Shown: positions 8,671-17,547, counted from the first letter of the stretch. The stretch is DNA of 32,187 nucleotides from Cytophagales bacterium (GCA_003454975.1 DMST01000016.1:65647-97833); one strand, 5' to 3'. The notes: generated from the letters alone by a model not told the origin. Program-made: numbers and translations.

Positions 8671-8748
8671 GAATGATGTAATGATTGTCTCTTTGGAAAC
8701 GGACTGTTTATGCAGAAAGGTTTGCTACTTGTCTGATATGTCGTGTAG

Positions 8749-9651
8749 CTATCGATTATTTCTTGTGTGAGACAAAAACCAATCGTACAGATCTTGCCCG
8801 CCATAGACGCGAAGCCAAGCCAGGTGGCCCATATCTCCGTGGACAGTAACTCGCACATCCGGATGCCCAAGCTCTTCAAGCTTATTTAATCCTGGATAGA
8901 AAAGCTCCTCCTCTACGACATTGTCTCTCCCTCCAATGAACTGCCAAACGGGTAATTCTGCTTCTGCAATAGGTTCCATTAAAGAAGGATGCCCCCAACC
9001 CACTACTGGTGCTATGGCAGCAAAGAGCTCTGGGTTATGATGTGCCCATTGCCAAGTACCAAAGCCTCCATAGCTAATGCCAGTCAAATACACCCGTTCT
9101 TCATCCACCGCATAGCCTTGCTTCACTTGAGCAAGCATTTGGTTAAGGTCTTCAACGCAGCGCGACCATCCATCTGGTAAGTCCACAATTCCAGTAGGCA
9201 ATTCAGCTTGTTCAGAGTGGCCAGATAGTCGGCGATCCGCTCGATAATCATCAGGATATTCTGGAACCCTTCCGAGGACCCTTTCAGGAATGAGATCAGG
9301 ACTGCGGTCTGCATAATCCGCCTCGCGTCCAAAATAGGGCAACTGTGGAGCCACCATAATGAAAGGGAGTTCTCGATGACGTATCCACGCCTCATACAAA
9401 GGGCCATGGATGAGCACATAATCGAGATCGTACTTTCCATCTCCCCTTTCTCCCCCACCGTGTAGAAAGAAAATTACAGGATATGACTGAGTAGGATCAT
9501 AATTTGAGGGCAGTAGTACAAAATAGTCTCTTTCTTTATCAGTGGCTTGGCTTTGAAAGGACTTGCGAATCAGTTTAGGGGAAGATTGCCCAAATACACT
9601 ACCAGAAGCAACTAACCCTAAAAGCAGGAAAAGAAAGGATCTCTGTAACAT
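8749..9651 (-). CDS. Secreted esterase / phospholipase-type alpha/beta hydrolase
   Basis: A 300-residue exported serine hydrolase. The signal peptide is about 1-21 (cleaved after VFG). An alpha/beta-hydrolase fold follows with the oxyanion loop HGGG (64-67), the nucleophile elbow GISYGG (Ser193), a likely acid in GGRDN (Asp243) and His276 in GDMGHLAW. The pattern matches the LpqC/carbohydrate-esterase-1-like group often annotated as phospholipase/carboxylesterase. The substrate cannot be read from sequence. An insert at about 105-160 (rich in Arg, Asp and Pro) may shape the active site. The gene starts 12 bp after the upstream DUF6134-like gene and precedes msrA. Confidence 0.8.
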   Translation of the reverse strand: MLQRSFLFLLLGLVASGSVFGQSSPKLIRKSFQSQATDKERDYFVLLPSNYDPTQSYPVIFFLHGGGERGDGKYDLDYVLIHGPLYEAWIRHRELPFIMVAPQLPYFGREADYADRSPDLIPERVLGRVPEYPDDYRADRRLSGHSEQAELPTGIVDLPDGWSRCVEDLNQMLAQVKQGYAVDEERVYLTGISYGGFGTWQWAHHNPELFAAIAPVVGWGHPSLMEPIAEAELPVWQFIGGRDNVVEEELFYPGLNKLEELGHPDVRVTVHGDMGHLAWLRVYGGQDLYDWFLSHTRNNR

Positions 9652-9663
9652 CGGGAGAAAGGA

Positions 9664-10269
9664 TTATTTGCGGCGAACCACCACATCCATCATCCTATGG
9701 GGATATTCGATTTGCTGAAGTTCTCCATCGTGATAAGTAAACGTGTGACGTGTGCCGTCAGATTTCTCTACAATGTACTGCCCTTCACCCACACGAACAA
9801 TGGGATCAAATTCACCTTCTTTCTCAGAGAAGACAATCCCATGATATTCAGGCTCTAGGAAGTACATTAGGCTTCCGCTATAATGAACTGAACTTGAAAG
9901 CAATTTTTCCTCTCCGTCCTGATATATCCTGTAATGGTCGCCCTGCCACACGGACGAGGTTTCACCATGCTTATAGCCATTGACTTGGGTAACATGCTCC
10001 GAACGAACCATTCTACCCTTTTTGTATTCGATCATTCCTTCGAACTCAATGGTGAGGGTGACGAGACGTTTCACCTTGGTGGTAGAAACAACATGTAGTA
10101 CAACATGATCGCCAAGGACTTGCCGTGTAGCTTGTATTTCCCCTATTGGAGTATCACCATCAGAAATCTCAAAGCGTAGGATATCACCTTGGCGTTCTTC
10201 TAAGCCAAACCCCATTTGCAGCAATGCTACTACAAACCAAAGCCAGTGGAATCTGATGATGCGCTTCAT
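9664..10269 (-). CDS. DUF6134-like exported protein
   Basis: A 201-residue protein with a hydrophobic N-terminal export signal (about 1-22) and a beta-rich mature part. The layout resembles the DUF6134 family of Bacteroidota: an opening 'GEIQATRQ' strand, 'EYKKGRMVRSEHVTQVNG', and a closing 'FTYHDGELQQIEYP'. No function is known and no catalytic residues stand out. It is probably the first gene of a short operon with the downstream esterase (12 bp gap). An 18-bp palindrome (10268-10285) overlaps the start codon and could form a hairpin in the leader. The family assignment is moderate. Confidence 0.65.
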   Translation of the reverse strand: MKRIIRFHWLWFVVALLQMGFGLEERQGDILRFEISDGDTPIGEIQATRQVLGDHVVLHVVSTTKVKRLVTLTIEFEGMIEYKKGRMVRSEHVTQVNGYKHGETSSVWQGDHYRIYQDGEEKLLSSSVHYSGSLMYFLEPEYHGIVFSEKEGEFDPIVRVGEGQYIVEKSDGTRHTFTYHDGELQQIEYPHRMMDVVVRRK

Positions 10270-10352
10270 AGGATTGAAATCCTATATATAATAAACGTAA
10301 TACGGACCCAAAAGGAGAAATATTTTACAATAAAATAGTGTGACTTTTAGAT

Positions 10353-11156
10353 CTACTTATTCTTACCAAGAAAGACCTGAATGGCAGTATTAACAGCTGC
10401 TGGCTCCTCTACCGTAGAAGTATGTCCTGCCCCTTCAATTAACTGAAGCTGTGATCCTGAGATTTTTTCATGGATCCTTTCGGACTTCCTTGGCTCAGTA
10501 GCTACATCCTGGTCACCGACAATGATTAAAGTAGGCAGTTGGATACCTTCTAACTGATTGTAAATACCATCCCGGGTAACTACTCCTTTAACAGCTCGTG
10601 TAATCCCGATGCGATGGTTGGAAACAATGCGGTCTCGCATATCCTGACGGATGGGTTTTCTGATCGGGTCTTGTAAAAATTTCTCCCCAAACATGAGTTC
10701 CATGACCTTACTTGCTACCAGGCTCAAACCAATCCACCGAGCCACAAAATTCAACCGATTGTACTTGCCCACATTTTCTTCAGGTTCCGGGTCGGCACTG
10801 GTATCCAACAAGATCAAGGATTTCAATAAATCGGGCCGGCGAATACCCAATCGCATGGCTACAAACCCTCCCATGGAAAGCCCCACAAAGTGGACCGGGT
10901 GATCGGTAAGCTTCTCGATCAAGCAAGCGGCATCTTTGGCAAGCGTATCCATGTCATACCCAGTAGCGGTAACCTCACTCCTACCCTGTCCTCGAAAATC
11001 AAAGGTGATGCACCGGTATTGTTCCTTTAACACAGCCACCTGCTCGGCAAACATTTCTCCACTCCAAATCAATCCATGAGCAAATACAATAGTCTCTGGC
11101 CCCGTTCCCTGATCGTCATAATGAAGGGTGGCTCCATTCACCGTGATATGCGGCAT
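10353..11156 (-). CDS. Alpha/beta hydrolase
   Basis: A 267-residue cytoplasmic alpha/beta-hydrolase of the peroxidase/esterase/lactonase type. The oxyanion HG is at 27-28, the strand motif TFDFRGQGRS at 51-60, the nucleophile in GLSMGG (Ser94), the acid likely Asp215 or Asp217 in GDQD, and His245 in GAGHTSTVE. No signal peptide is visible, unlike the esterase downstream. The substrate is unknown; relatives act on small esters, lactones or enol-lactones. It is 83 bp upstream of the DUF6134-like gene and is probably expressed separately. Confidence 0.88.
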   Translation of the reverse strand: MPHITVNGATLHYDDQGTGPETIVFAHGLIWSGEMFAEQVAVLKEQYRCITFDFRGQGRSEVTATGYDMDTLAKDAACLIEKLTDHPVHFVGLSMGGFVAMRLGIRRPDLLKSLILLDTSADPEPEENVGKYNRLNFVARWIGLSLVASKVMELMFGEKFLQDPIRKPIRQDMRDRIVSNHRIGITRAVKGVVTRDGIYNQLEGIQLPTLIIVGDQDVATEPRKSERIHEKISGSQLQLIEGAGHTSTVEEPAAVNTAIQVFLGKNK

Positions 11157-11223
11157 AGTGGTTTTCTTTGTCGTAAATAGTTAGCCAAAAGATACACATT
11201 CCACCCCGTTCACCCTATTGGTC

Positions 11224-11264
11224 AAAAAAAAACCGCCAGACTGCCCATGCAGCCTGGCGGTTTT
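11224..11264 (-). terminator. Rho-independent terminator after the SpoIIE gene
   Basis: CCGCCAG (11233-11239) pairs with CTGGCGG (11254-11260) around a 14-nt loop, and flanking A4/T4 extends the stem. On the minus strand nine T residues follow. It lies 20 bp after the stop of the phosphatase gene. The shorter T4 on the other side might also stop plus-strand transcripts. Confidence 0.85.
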
Positions 11265-11283
11265 GAAGAGACAAATCTCTCCC

Positions 11284-13392
11284 TTAGCCAACCCGAAAAC
11301 CCATGACCAGAACATCATCGACCTGGGTGTGATTGACTGTCCACGTTTCAAAATGTTCCTTCATCATTTGCTTCTGCTCATCCATGGACTTGGTATGCAT
11401 CTCCGAAAGCAGTTTCACAAAGTTCTTATGCATGAGTTTTCGACCTGCTGCTCCCCCAAATTGATCCTTGTATCCATCAGAATAGAGATACAACTCTGTG
11501 GTAGAAGTAATATCTAAAGTATGGGTAGTAAAGGAACGGTCCTGTTCCTTGTTAGAACGAATTACGCGCCCTGCGATAGACATCCGATCTGCCTTGAGCT
11601 CATGCTGCTCCCCATCACGGAAATAAATCAAAGAGTTTCTAGCGCCTGAGAAATGAATTTTCCTGGTTTCTGGATCCCAAACAATGAGGGCGGCATCCAT
11701 GCCATCACGGTTCTTGGTGTCTTTCTGCTTGAGGGCTCGCTCTACATCTTCGTGCATTCTTGTAAGAATGGCACCAGGATCTATTACATCATGCTGGCCA
11801 ACCAAGGTATTCAGAACATTGGCCCCAATCATACTCATTAGTGCTCCTGGCACACCATGCCCTGTACAATCTACCACCCCGGCAAAGTACTTTCCTTGGT
11901 GCTCTTGGTACCAATAAAAATCACCAGACACTATATCACGTGGCAGAAAGAATATGAAATGGTGTGGAAATCCATCATTGAGTTTTTCATCCAACGGCAG
12001 CATGGCATTCTGAATAAGCGAAGCATACCGAATAGAGTCTGTAATCTTCTCGTTCTTCCGCTGGATCAGTTCGTTCTGCTGCTGGATGGTCTCCAACGTG
12101 ATGTTGAGTTCCTCGTTAGACTCCTGCAACTCTTGTGTGCGCTCACGCACCTTTTGCTCCAGTGTGGCATTTGCTTCTTCCAGAATCCTGGCGTTTTCTT
12201 TCTGAACACGTTCCTGCTCAGCTTTGATCAGGCGATACCGATCACCCAGGGCCAATGAAAGCAATACAACTTGTAGCGTAGCTCCCAGGATAATACCGTT
12301 GGAGGTTATAGTATTACTGGGCAAGGCCCCCAAATTGCGGAGCATGATAAGTGCCCCCCCTAAAAGAAAAGGTAGCCAAGCAATAGCAAAGAAACGAGCA
12401 GCGATGTTCCCCTTAAACCAAGCAATAAAACTACCAATGAGCACGGCTGGTATGGTAAGCAGGAGTACTCGTGTTACCCAGATAGCATTAAAAGAGAAAG
12501 GCGTAATCAGGCTAATAACCGTGGATATAATACCTAGGTAAAAGATAGCTTGGCACCAAATATCAAAGACCTTAGAGTATTTCTTTAACTCCAGGAAACG
12601 CCTGGCGAAAATTGGATTGGAAACAGCAATCAATCCCATACTAAAGTGAATGGCCCGGTTACCAAAGAAGGTATTCTCTGGCCATAGGTATTGATAAGCA
12701 TGCCCGTACAGACAAGCAAAGAATAATGCTAAAGCACCAATGGACAGGGCATACCAAACGTAGTTCCAATCTCGAAGCGTAAAGAATACAAAAAGGTTAT
12801 ACAGAGCCATCACTAAGAAAATACCGTAGATGATTCCGTAGAAGATTTCCTCTTTGGTTATCTTATTATAGAATTCGTACTCCTTATATATGCTCATTCC
12901 TAATTGGTAGGAACTTTCTGTTCGAGCTCGTATAACTACTGAATACTGCTGATCGTGCACCAGGTTAAGTGGAATAGCAATTCGCCGGTAATCCACTGGA
13001 CGTTCTGAAAAGGGTTTTAGATCTCCATATTCCTGTTCAGACACCAAACTATCTCCTAAGAACAGCCAAAACGAAACCGAATCCAGCAAAGGATAACCAA
13101 ACTCCAACATCCATAGATCTTCATCCGACCGACCCGTAGCGATATCAAATCGCATCCAATGTGTATACTGGGAAGGTCCGTAAGAGATATTCTCATCTTC
13201 TGAGGAGGAATAGGGCACCGTAAGAGCCTCTTCTATGGAAAGTGTACCAGAGGAGTCCGTATAAACCAGCACCCCTTCTCCAACAGCAATTTGATCTACG
13301 TCTTCTGTAAGGGAGATCACTGGAGGCTCCTGCCCATAAACGTTAGTTAGGAAAAAAATTAAGGCTACTAGTAAGGTCAGTCTCAGTTGCAT
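11284..13392 (-). CDS. 7TM receptor (7TMR-DISM) - coiled coil - SpoIIE serine phosphatase
   Basis: A 702-residue membrane-bound sensor phosphatase. The signal peptide is about 1-20, followed by a periplasmic 7TMR-DISM extracellular domain (about 28-175) and seven membrane helices (about 183-385). A coiled coil (about 387-455) leads to a PP2C/SpoIIE domain (about 480-700). Metal-binding signatures are intact: SGDFYW (Asp491), VVDCTGHG (Asp508), DGMDAAL, YSDGYKDQFGG (637-647) and DDVLVMG. Such enzymes typically dephosphorylate an anti-sigma-factor antagonist in partner-switching, under control of a periplasmic ligand. No partner STAS or RsbW-type gene lies nearby. A possible promoter sits 32 bp upstream and a strong terminator follows. 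Confidence 0.9.
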   Translation of the reverse strand: MQLRLTLLVALIFFLTNVYGQEPPVISLTEDVDQIAVGEGVLVYTDSSGTLSIEEALTVPYSSSEDENISYGPSQYTHWMRFDIATGRSDEDLWMLEFGYPLLDSVSFWLFLGDSLVSEQEYGDLKPFSERPVDYRRIAIPLNLVHDQQYSVVIRARTESSYQLGMSIYKEYEFYNKITKEEIFYGIIYGIFLVMALYNLFVFFTLRDWNYVWYALSIGALALFFACLYGHAYQYLWPENTFFGNRAIHFSMGLIAVSNPIFARRFLELKKYSKVFDIWCQAIFYLGIISTVISLITPFSFNAIWVTRVLLLTIPAVLIGSFIAWFKGNIAARFFAIAWLPFLLGGALIMLRNLGALPSNTITSNGIILGATLQVVLLSLALGDRYRLIKAEQERVQKENARILEEANATLEQKVRERTQELQESNEELNITLETIQQQNELIQRKNEKITDSIRYASLIQNAMLPLDEKLNDGFPHHFIFFLPRDIVSGDFYWYQEHQGKYFAGVVDCTGHGVPGALMSMIGANVLNTLVGQHDVIDPGAILTRMHEDVERALKQKDTKNRDGMDAALIVWDPETRKIHFSGARNSLIYFRDGEQHELKADRMSIAGRVIRSNKEQDRSFTTHTLDITSTTELYLYSDGYKDQFGGAAGRKLMHKNFVKLLSEMHTKSMDEQKQMMKEHFETWTVNHTQVDDVLVMGFRVG

Positions 13393-13423
13393 ACCCTGTA
13401 TCGAAAAGATTCCCAGAAGTAAT

Positions 13424-13457
13424 CAAAGCTAAATAATTATCTGAATTAGGGGAACAA
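13424..13457 (-). promoter_or_regulatory. Possible promoter of the SpoIIE gene
   Basis: Minus-strand TAGCTTTG (13431-13424) is a full match to TAnnTTTG. A TTG (13457-13455) lies upstream with a rather long 23-bp spacer. The site is in the 68-bp gap before the phosphatase gene, 32 bp from its ATG. Confidence 0.4.
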
Positions 13458-13460
13458 TTT

Positions 13461-14714
13461 TTAATGATCCGCAGGCTTCATGGCAAATGCCTGAAATACC
13501 CCTTTGGCTTTAAAGAAGGGCAAATGCCACAATAATAACCCCACTTGGGCCAACATAAACACCTCTCCTATCCCCCAATATATTGTATCCCAACCTTGGT
13601 AAATACCCAGAGCAGGAAGCGCTACCAAAGCAAATACCCAACGGATCAGTTCTGCGGTAAATGCCCAACCTTTCCCCTCCGCGAGGGCCCCTACTGAAGC
13701 TAAAATAAGGAAGGAGAAAGTAACCATAGCTGCCTTAACTTCTAAGGCCAATTGGTGGGAATGGGCCACCATCGCATAGATGGTAAGCACTGTCCAGAGG
13801 ATTTGTGTGAACACATAGAAAACCAAGCTAGCTGGAGTACCAGGATTCTCTTCAAAACTGGGAATAGGGTCTTCAGTTCCAAGAGTTTCTTCTGAATAAT
13901 CCATTTGGCTAGGCGGGGAAAAAAGTAACTTAAGCTTAGCTCCTACCCCTGGTACTTGCCGCCATTTCAACCGGATATCTCGAAAAAAGTGAACATGAGC
14001 CCATACCGTATCATAAGAGGATAGCGGTTTGGTTATTCCATAACGCACGGTGGACTCTTCTCGGGCATAGGTACCAAATAGTAAGTCCCATATGATGAAG
14101 ACTCCCCCGTAGTTTTTATCGATGTATTCGGGATTTGTCCCATGATGAACCCGGTGCGCACTAGGGGTAACCATGATATATTCTAAAAAACCTAACCGTG
14201 GAATAAACTGGGTGTGCAGGGGCATCTGATAAACCCCATGAAATATCAGTACAGTAAAAATAATTTCAGGCTGAAAGCCCACAAAAGGAAGCACCAACCA
14301 AAATGCTGATCTTACAATGGTCTGGAAGCTGCTGATCCGGTATCCTACAGAGAAGTTGTACTGCTCACTCTGGTGGTGAAGAATATGCACCCCCCATAGC
14401 AGGCTGGTCTCGTGCCCAAAGCGGTGACACCAATACCATAAAAAATCAACCAGCAAGACTAATAGAACTACACTCCACCAGGTAACTGGGATGTTGAAAA
14501 GGCCAATGGAACCTAACGCAATAAACACAGAGGCTAAAAACCCCTCCCAAAACACACTGAATAACCGGTCACTCAATCCACAACTGAAATTAACGATAGA
14601 ATCATTGGCATGAAAAACCCTACGCTTTAGTTTGCGCTGGAGCCATAGTTCTATCATCAAAGCCAGAAAAAAGAAGATAGGAATGATAAAGAAAATACTT
14701 TGAACACTCTTCAC
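13461..14714 (-). CDS. Sterol desaturase / fatty-acid hydroxylase family membrane enzyme
   Basis: A 417-residue di-iron membrane oxygenase. The histidine clusters HRFGH (97-101), HILHH (110-114) and HRVHH (187-191), with further His at 159 and 167, define the superfamily. Helices lie at about 5-25, 53-75, 78-97 and 140-165. After the catalytic domain (ending near residue 225) is a linker, then a second hydrophobic block of four or five helices (about 285-405). This long two-part form resembles alkylglycerol monooxygenase (TMEM195-type) more than short sterol desaturases, so an ether-lipid or long-chain-lipid substrate is possible; that is inference. Its ATG is 2 bp after the methyltransferase stop, so the two are translationally linked. 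Confidence 0.85.
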   Translation of the reverse strand: MKSVQSIFFIIPIFFFLALMIELWLQRKLKRRVFHANDSIVNFSCGLSDRLFSVFWEGFLASVFIALGSIGLFNIPVTWWSVVLLVLLVDFLWYWCHRFGHETSLLWGVHILHHQSEQYNFSVGYRISSFQTIVRSAFWLVLPFVGFQPEIIFTVLIFHGVYQMPLHTQFIPRLGFLEYIMVTPSAHRVHHGTNPEYIDKNYGGVFIIWDLLFGTYAREESTVRYGITKPLSSYDTVWAHVHFFRDIRLKWRQVPGVGAKLKLLFSPPSQMDYSEETLGTEDPIPSFEENPGTPASLVFYVFTQILWTVLTIYAMVAHSHQLALEVKAAMVTFSFLILASVGALAEGKGWAFTAELIRWVFALVALPALGIYQGWDTIYWGIGEVFMLAQVGLLLWHLPFFKAKGVFQAFAMKPADH

Positions 14715-14716
14715 GG

Positions 14717-15535
14717 CTAATCAGCTTTTTGTAGACGATAACTCTTGTAAATGCGACGACGAGAGGCGAAATCATTGTACATCACCGTACCGTGCATACC
14801 TGCAAACTCGCGGATGTACTTTCTTAAAAAAGACGGTACATGCTTCTGCACCAAGCTTTCCTTCCGTGCATTGTCATCATCCAAAGCCTTCTGCACATTC
14901 CCAGTAATATCCTTCTCTGCTATAATGGACATACCCGAGGTCTCTAGTTGCTGATGCCAAACAGGTACTTTCTCGCTATGCCGATTATCAGCGGTTACCA
15001 AAAAGCCCCCCGGCCGCAATACCCGCTTTACTTCCGATAGGAAATCCTCCATGGAAGGGTAGGCATGGGAACTCTCTACATTCACAACTACATCAAAACT
15101 ATTGTCTTCAAAGGGCATCTCAACGGCACTGCCTTGAACATATTTGAGTGATTCGCCTTGGTAGTTTTTGTTAGAGAAATCCACTGCCTTATCGGCTAGA
15201 TCCAGGCCGGTCATAGAAGACGGCTTCAAATTTTGGTATATAAAATTGGCACCTCCTCCACGGCCACTACCTACCTCAAGTATATCCTTTCCCTCTACCG
15301 GAACCTGGGAGGCCAAGTGATAATACATTTGAATACAATACCGGTTGCTCACTTGATCTTCAGGAAGGGTAGGCATAGGTTCTTCCTCGTGTGGCTGGGG
15401 AGCATACCCAAAATTCATAAACTGCCATTCGCGATTGCGGAAACGCCCCGCTAAGAACTCATATAAAGATTTCCAAAAAAAGGTACGCAGTTTAGGTCGT
15501 CGGTGTGTGATGTTAAGGAACGCTTTAGCAATCAT
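14717..15535 (-). CDS. SAM-dependent methyltransferase (polyketide/lipid type)
   Basis: A 272-residue class I methyltransferase. The SAM-binding motif DILEVGSGRGGG is at 84-95, acidic motif II is at Asp112 (GLDLAD), the motif IV region VNVESSHAYPS is at 151-161, and RVLRPGGFLV is at 171-180. GSGRGGG together with ESSHxYP is typical of enzymes that methylate long lipids or polyketides, such as the mycobacterial phthiotriol dimycocerosate methyltransferases and relatives. There is no signal peptide; the N-terminal 60 residues are basic and aromatic and may touch the membrane. It lies directly upstream of, and is coupled to, the sterol-desaturase-family gene, which suggests both act on one lipid. 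The exact substrate is unknown. Confidence 0.85.
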   Translation of the reverse strand: MIAKAFLNITHRRPKLRTFFWKSLYEFLAGRFRNREWQFMNFGYAPQPHEEEPMPTLPEDQVSNRYCIQMYYHLASQVPVEGKDILEVGSGRGGGANFIYQNLKPSSMTGLDLADKAVDFSNKNYQGESLKYVQGSAVEMPFEDNSFDVVVNVESSHAYPSMEDFLSEVKRVLRPGGFLVTADNRHSEKVPVWHQQLETSGMSIIAEKDITGNVQKALDDDNARKESLVQKHVPSFLRKYIREFAGMHGTVMYNDFASRRRIYKSYRLQKAD

Positions 15536-15755
15536 AGGTTTTTATACATGAATGGGTATTAATATAAAGAGAGGTTAATAATTGGTCTAATGATTTTAGC
15601 CAAAAAGGCTCATTTTTCATTACAATAACACAATGAATTGTCTATAAAAACCTTTTTTTTATCCACATGCCTTGCCACGACAGCTACTATGGTACCCTAC
15701 TTGTATGGACAATACTTCGGCAGGTAAGTTGTTAACATTATATAATCAGGTTACA

Positions 15756-16682
15756 ATGAAGCGGGGTATTATTCTATCAATTGTGTTTTGTTTCGCCTTT
15801 TATTATACCATGGGGCAGCCTATCCAAGAGCATAAGTTGGTTCAAAAAATGGAGGCTTGGTACCAAGAGGGTGAATATGATAAGCTCTTGGACAAAGCAG
15901 AGAAATGGCGGCAAAAAGATCGCAAGAGTTTCCCACCCAAGTGGGTATTTACTTTCTATAAAGCCAAAGCCTACTTTGCCTTGGCATCTAACAGTACAGG
16001 TAGGGCTAGTGCCAACTATTTTCGGAAGGGAAAAGGAATGCTCCTGGCTGTAAGGCGTGCAGAGCGCACGGGCAGTTGGCGGCAACTAGACCCGGTCTTT
16101 ATAGCGGAAAGTAAAACTTACATAGAATCTATGGCGGACCGTGCTATGGCGGAGATGAATCTGCAACAGGCCTATCAGTACCATAGAAGCTTGGCCGAGG
16201 TTTTCCAAGACTCCACGGAGGTGTTTCGCTTACTGGAAGATGACAATTACATTCATGAGTACGGAACGGATATCCGACCTGACCAACACGAAATCATTTC
16301 CTTCTTGTTCTTGCAGTATGTAAATCAGCTCCGCAAAGATGGCTGTAGTTGCGGCGGAGAATGGATGCCACCTGCACCTCCGGTAACTTGGAATGATACA
16401 CTATCCTATACAGCAAAGCTCCACAGTCTAGACATGGATACTTTCGATTATTTCGACCACACCGGGCGGAACGGAAGCAAACCCTGGGACCGGGCGCAAG
16501 ATCAAGGGTATCAACGTGGTATGATGGGCGAAAATATTGCCCACGGCTATCACAATGAACTCACAGTATTCCGTGGATGGAAAGCAAGCCCAGGACACTG
16601 CCGAAATATGATGCGCCAAGGGTATTCAGTAATTGGTTTGGGGAGAAGTGGTACCTACTGGACGATGATGCTAGCAAATTAA
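15756..16682 (+). CDS. Secreted CAP (SCP-like) domain protein
   Basis: I chose the ATG at 15756 (308 residues) rather than 15672 because it begins a clean signal peptide (MKRGIILSIVFCFAFYYTMG). The mature protein has a helical, Lys/Arg/Trp-rich N-terminal region (about 25-165) of unknown role and a C-terminal CAP domain (about 175-308). CAP signatures visible are LRKDGCSCGG, WNDTLSYTAKLHSLDM, YFDHTGRNG, GENIAHGY and SPGHCRNMM. Bacterial CAP proteins are extracellular, and their biochemical activity is mostly unknown. The gene stands alone between a divergent methyltransferase and a convergent unknown gene. I found no clear TAnnTTTG promoter. Confidence 0.9.
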   Translation: MKRGIILSIVFCFAFYYTMGQPIQEHKLVQKMEAWYQEGEYDKLLDKAEKWRQKDRKSFPPKWVFTFYKAKAYFALASNSTGRASANYFRKGKGMLLAVRRAERTGSWRQLDPVFIAESKTYIESMADRAMAEMNLQQAYQYHRSLAEVFQDSTEVFRLLEDDNYIHEYGTDIRPDQHEIISFLFLQYVNQLRKDGCSCGGEWMPPAPPVTWNDTLSYTAKLHSLDMDTFDYFDHTGRNGSKPWDRAQDQGYQRGMMGENIAHGYHNELTVFRGWKASPGHCRNMMRQGYSVIGLGRSGTYWTMMLAN

Positions 16683-16767
16683 TTCTACGACTATCATATA
16701 TGTCTTTGGGTTAAGAGAGGGGCTTTCGGAATACCAGAAGACAAACCTAAGGACAGACTTTATAAGG

Positions 16768-17409
16768 TCAGGTTAAATTTTCCTGGGCGCGAAAAGCATG
16801 TACTTCTTCTTCGGTTACAAGTATCTCAAAGTCAGGGCTTTTAGAAAAACCATCCAAAGGATCGGCAAACAAATCGATATAAGCCAATCCTGCATGTTGC
16901 GCAAAATATTCCAGCTGTTTTTGGGTGTAGTACAGCCTTGCTTTTTGACGATCCCCAGAAAAGACTGGAGTCTCGCAGGCGCGGCATACCCTCTCATATA
17001 CAGCCATGCCCCCACATACTTTACAGGCAGTCATTTGAGACAAATGATTATGGATAGCCTTAATATCGAAACTGGGATACCCTTCGGGAATGGCATGAAG
17101 CAGCTTATACCAACCTTCATGATTGGCCTTTGGGACTACGAAGGATCGATCTTTAAATGTGAAAAAGGTAAGCGTAAGCTTAGGGATATCGATCATCACA
17201 TCTGTTAAATCATTCCACCGATATTGGCGTGCATAATTTCCCACAAGGCGTTCAATAGTAAAGCCTTCTGATGATACCTCACCGATAAACAATTGGCTTG
17301 ACGCAGCTAGCTGTTCATTTTTCTTAGAGCGATATCTGCGCAACCTAAAAATCACTCTTCTAAGCATACTACCCATTATTGATGCCAAGGTAATAAATAG
17401 AAGAACCAC
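16768..17409 (-). CDS. Unknown protein with N-terminal membrane helix and zinc-ribbon-like motif
   Basis: I do not recognise a family. The open frame starts with a GTG at 17409; the next ATG (codon 12, then 15) is also possible. The N-terminus is one hydrophobic helix followed by a strongly basic stretch (RRVIFRLRRYRSKK), so it should be anchored with its bulk in the cytoplasm. Residues about 35-105 read like a beta-rich PH-like fold (QLFIGEVSSEGFTIER, then RQYRWNDL). Four cysteines in CKVCG ... CRACE (about 129-148) could hold one zinc ion. The C-terminal third is amphipathic and ends acidic. It is convergent with the CAP gene and divergent from rocD. Reality is supported by length and composition. 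Confidence 0.65.
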   Translation of the reverse strand: MVLLFITLASIMGSMLRRVIFRLRRYRSKKNEQLAASSQLFIGEVSSEGFTIERLVGNYARQYRWNDLTDVMIDIPKLTLTFFTFKDRSFVVPKANHEGWYKLLHAIPEGYPSFDIKAIHNHLSQMTACKVCGGMAVYERVCRACETPVFSGDRQKARLYYTQKQLEYFAQHAGLAYIDLFADPLDGFSKSPDFEILVTEEEVHAFRAQENLT

Positions 17410-17465
17410 AAGCAGAAAACCAAGATTGCAGCCAACGGTAGATTAAGGTTTCTCCACTTCAAATA

Positions 17466-17497
17466 TTGGGTCCTTCCAAACACTTCCAGTACATTTG
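17466..17497 (+). promoter_or_regulatory. Promoter of ornithine aminotransferase gene
   Basis: TTG at 17466-17468, 21-bp spacer, then TACATTTG at 17490-17497, a perfect -7 box. Transcription would start near 17504, leaving a leader of about 45 nt. This supports the ATG at 17548 as the true start, because an upstream TTG (17506) would lie almost on the transcription start. Confidence 0.55.
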
Positions 17498-17547
17498 ATC
17501 CGCCTTTGAAAACCAACATTGGTACCACTATAAAATCTTTGTCACCT

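Noticed and set aside
10268..10285. 18-bp palindrome over the start of the DUF6134-like gene as an operator
   Set aside because: One short AT-rich palindrome without a second copy or a nearby regulator gene is not enough.
15672..15755. Earlier start of the CAP gene
   Set aside because: It would place 28 polar residues before a normal signal peptide.
17506..17547. TTG start for ornithine aminotransferase
   Set aside because: It lies almost on the predicted transcription start, and the ATG at 17548 gives the normal family length.
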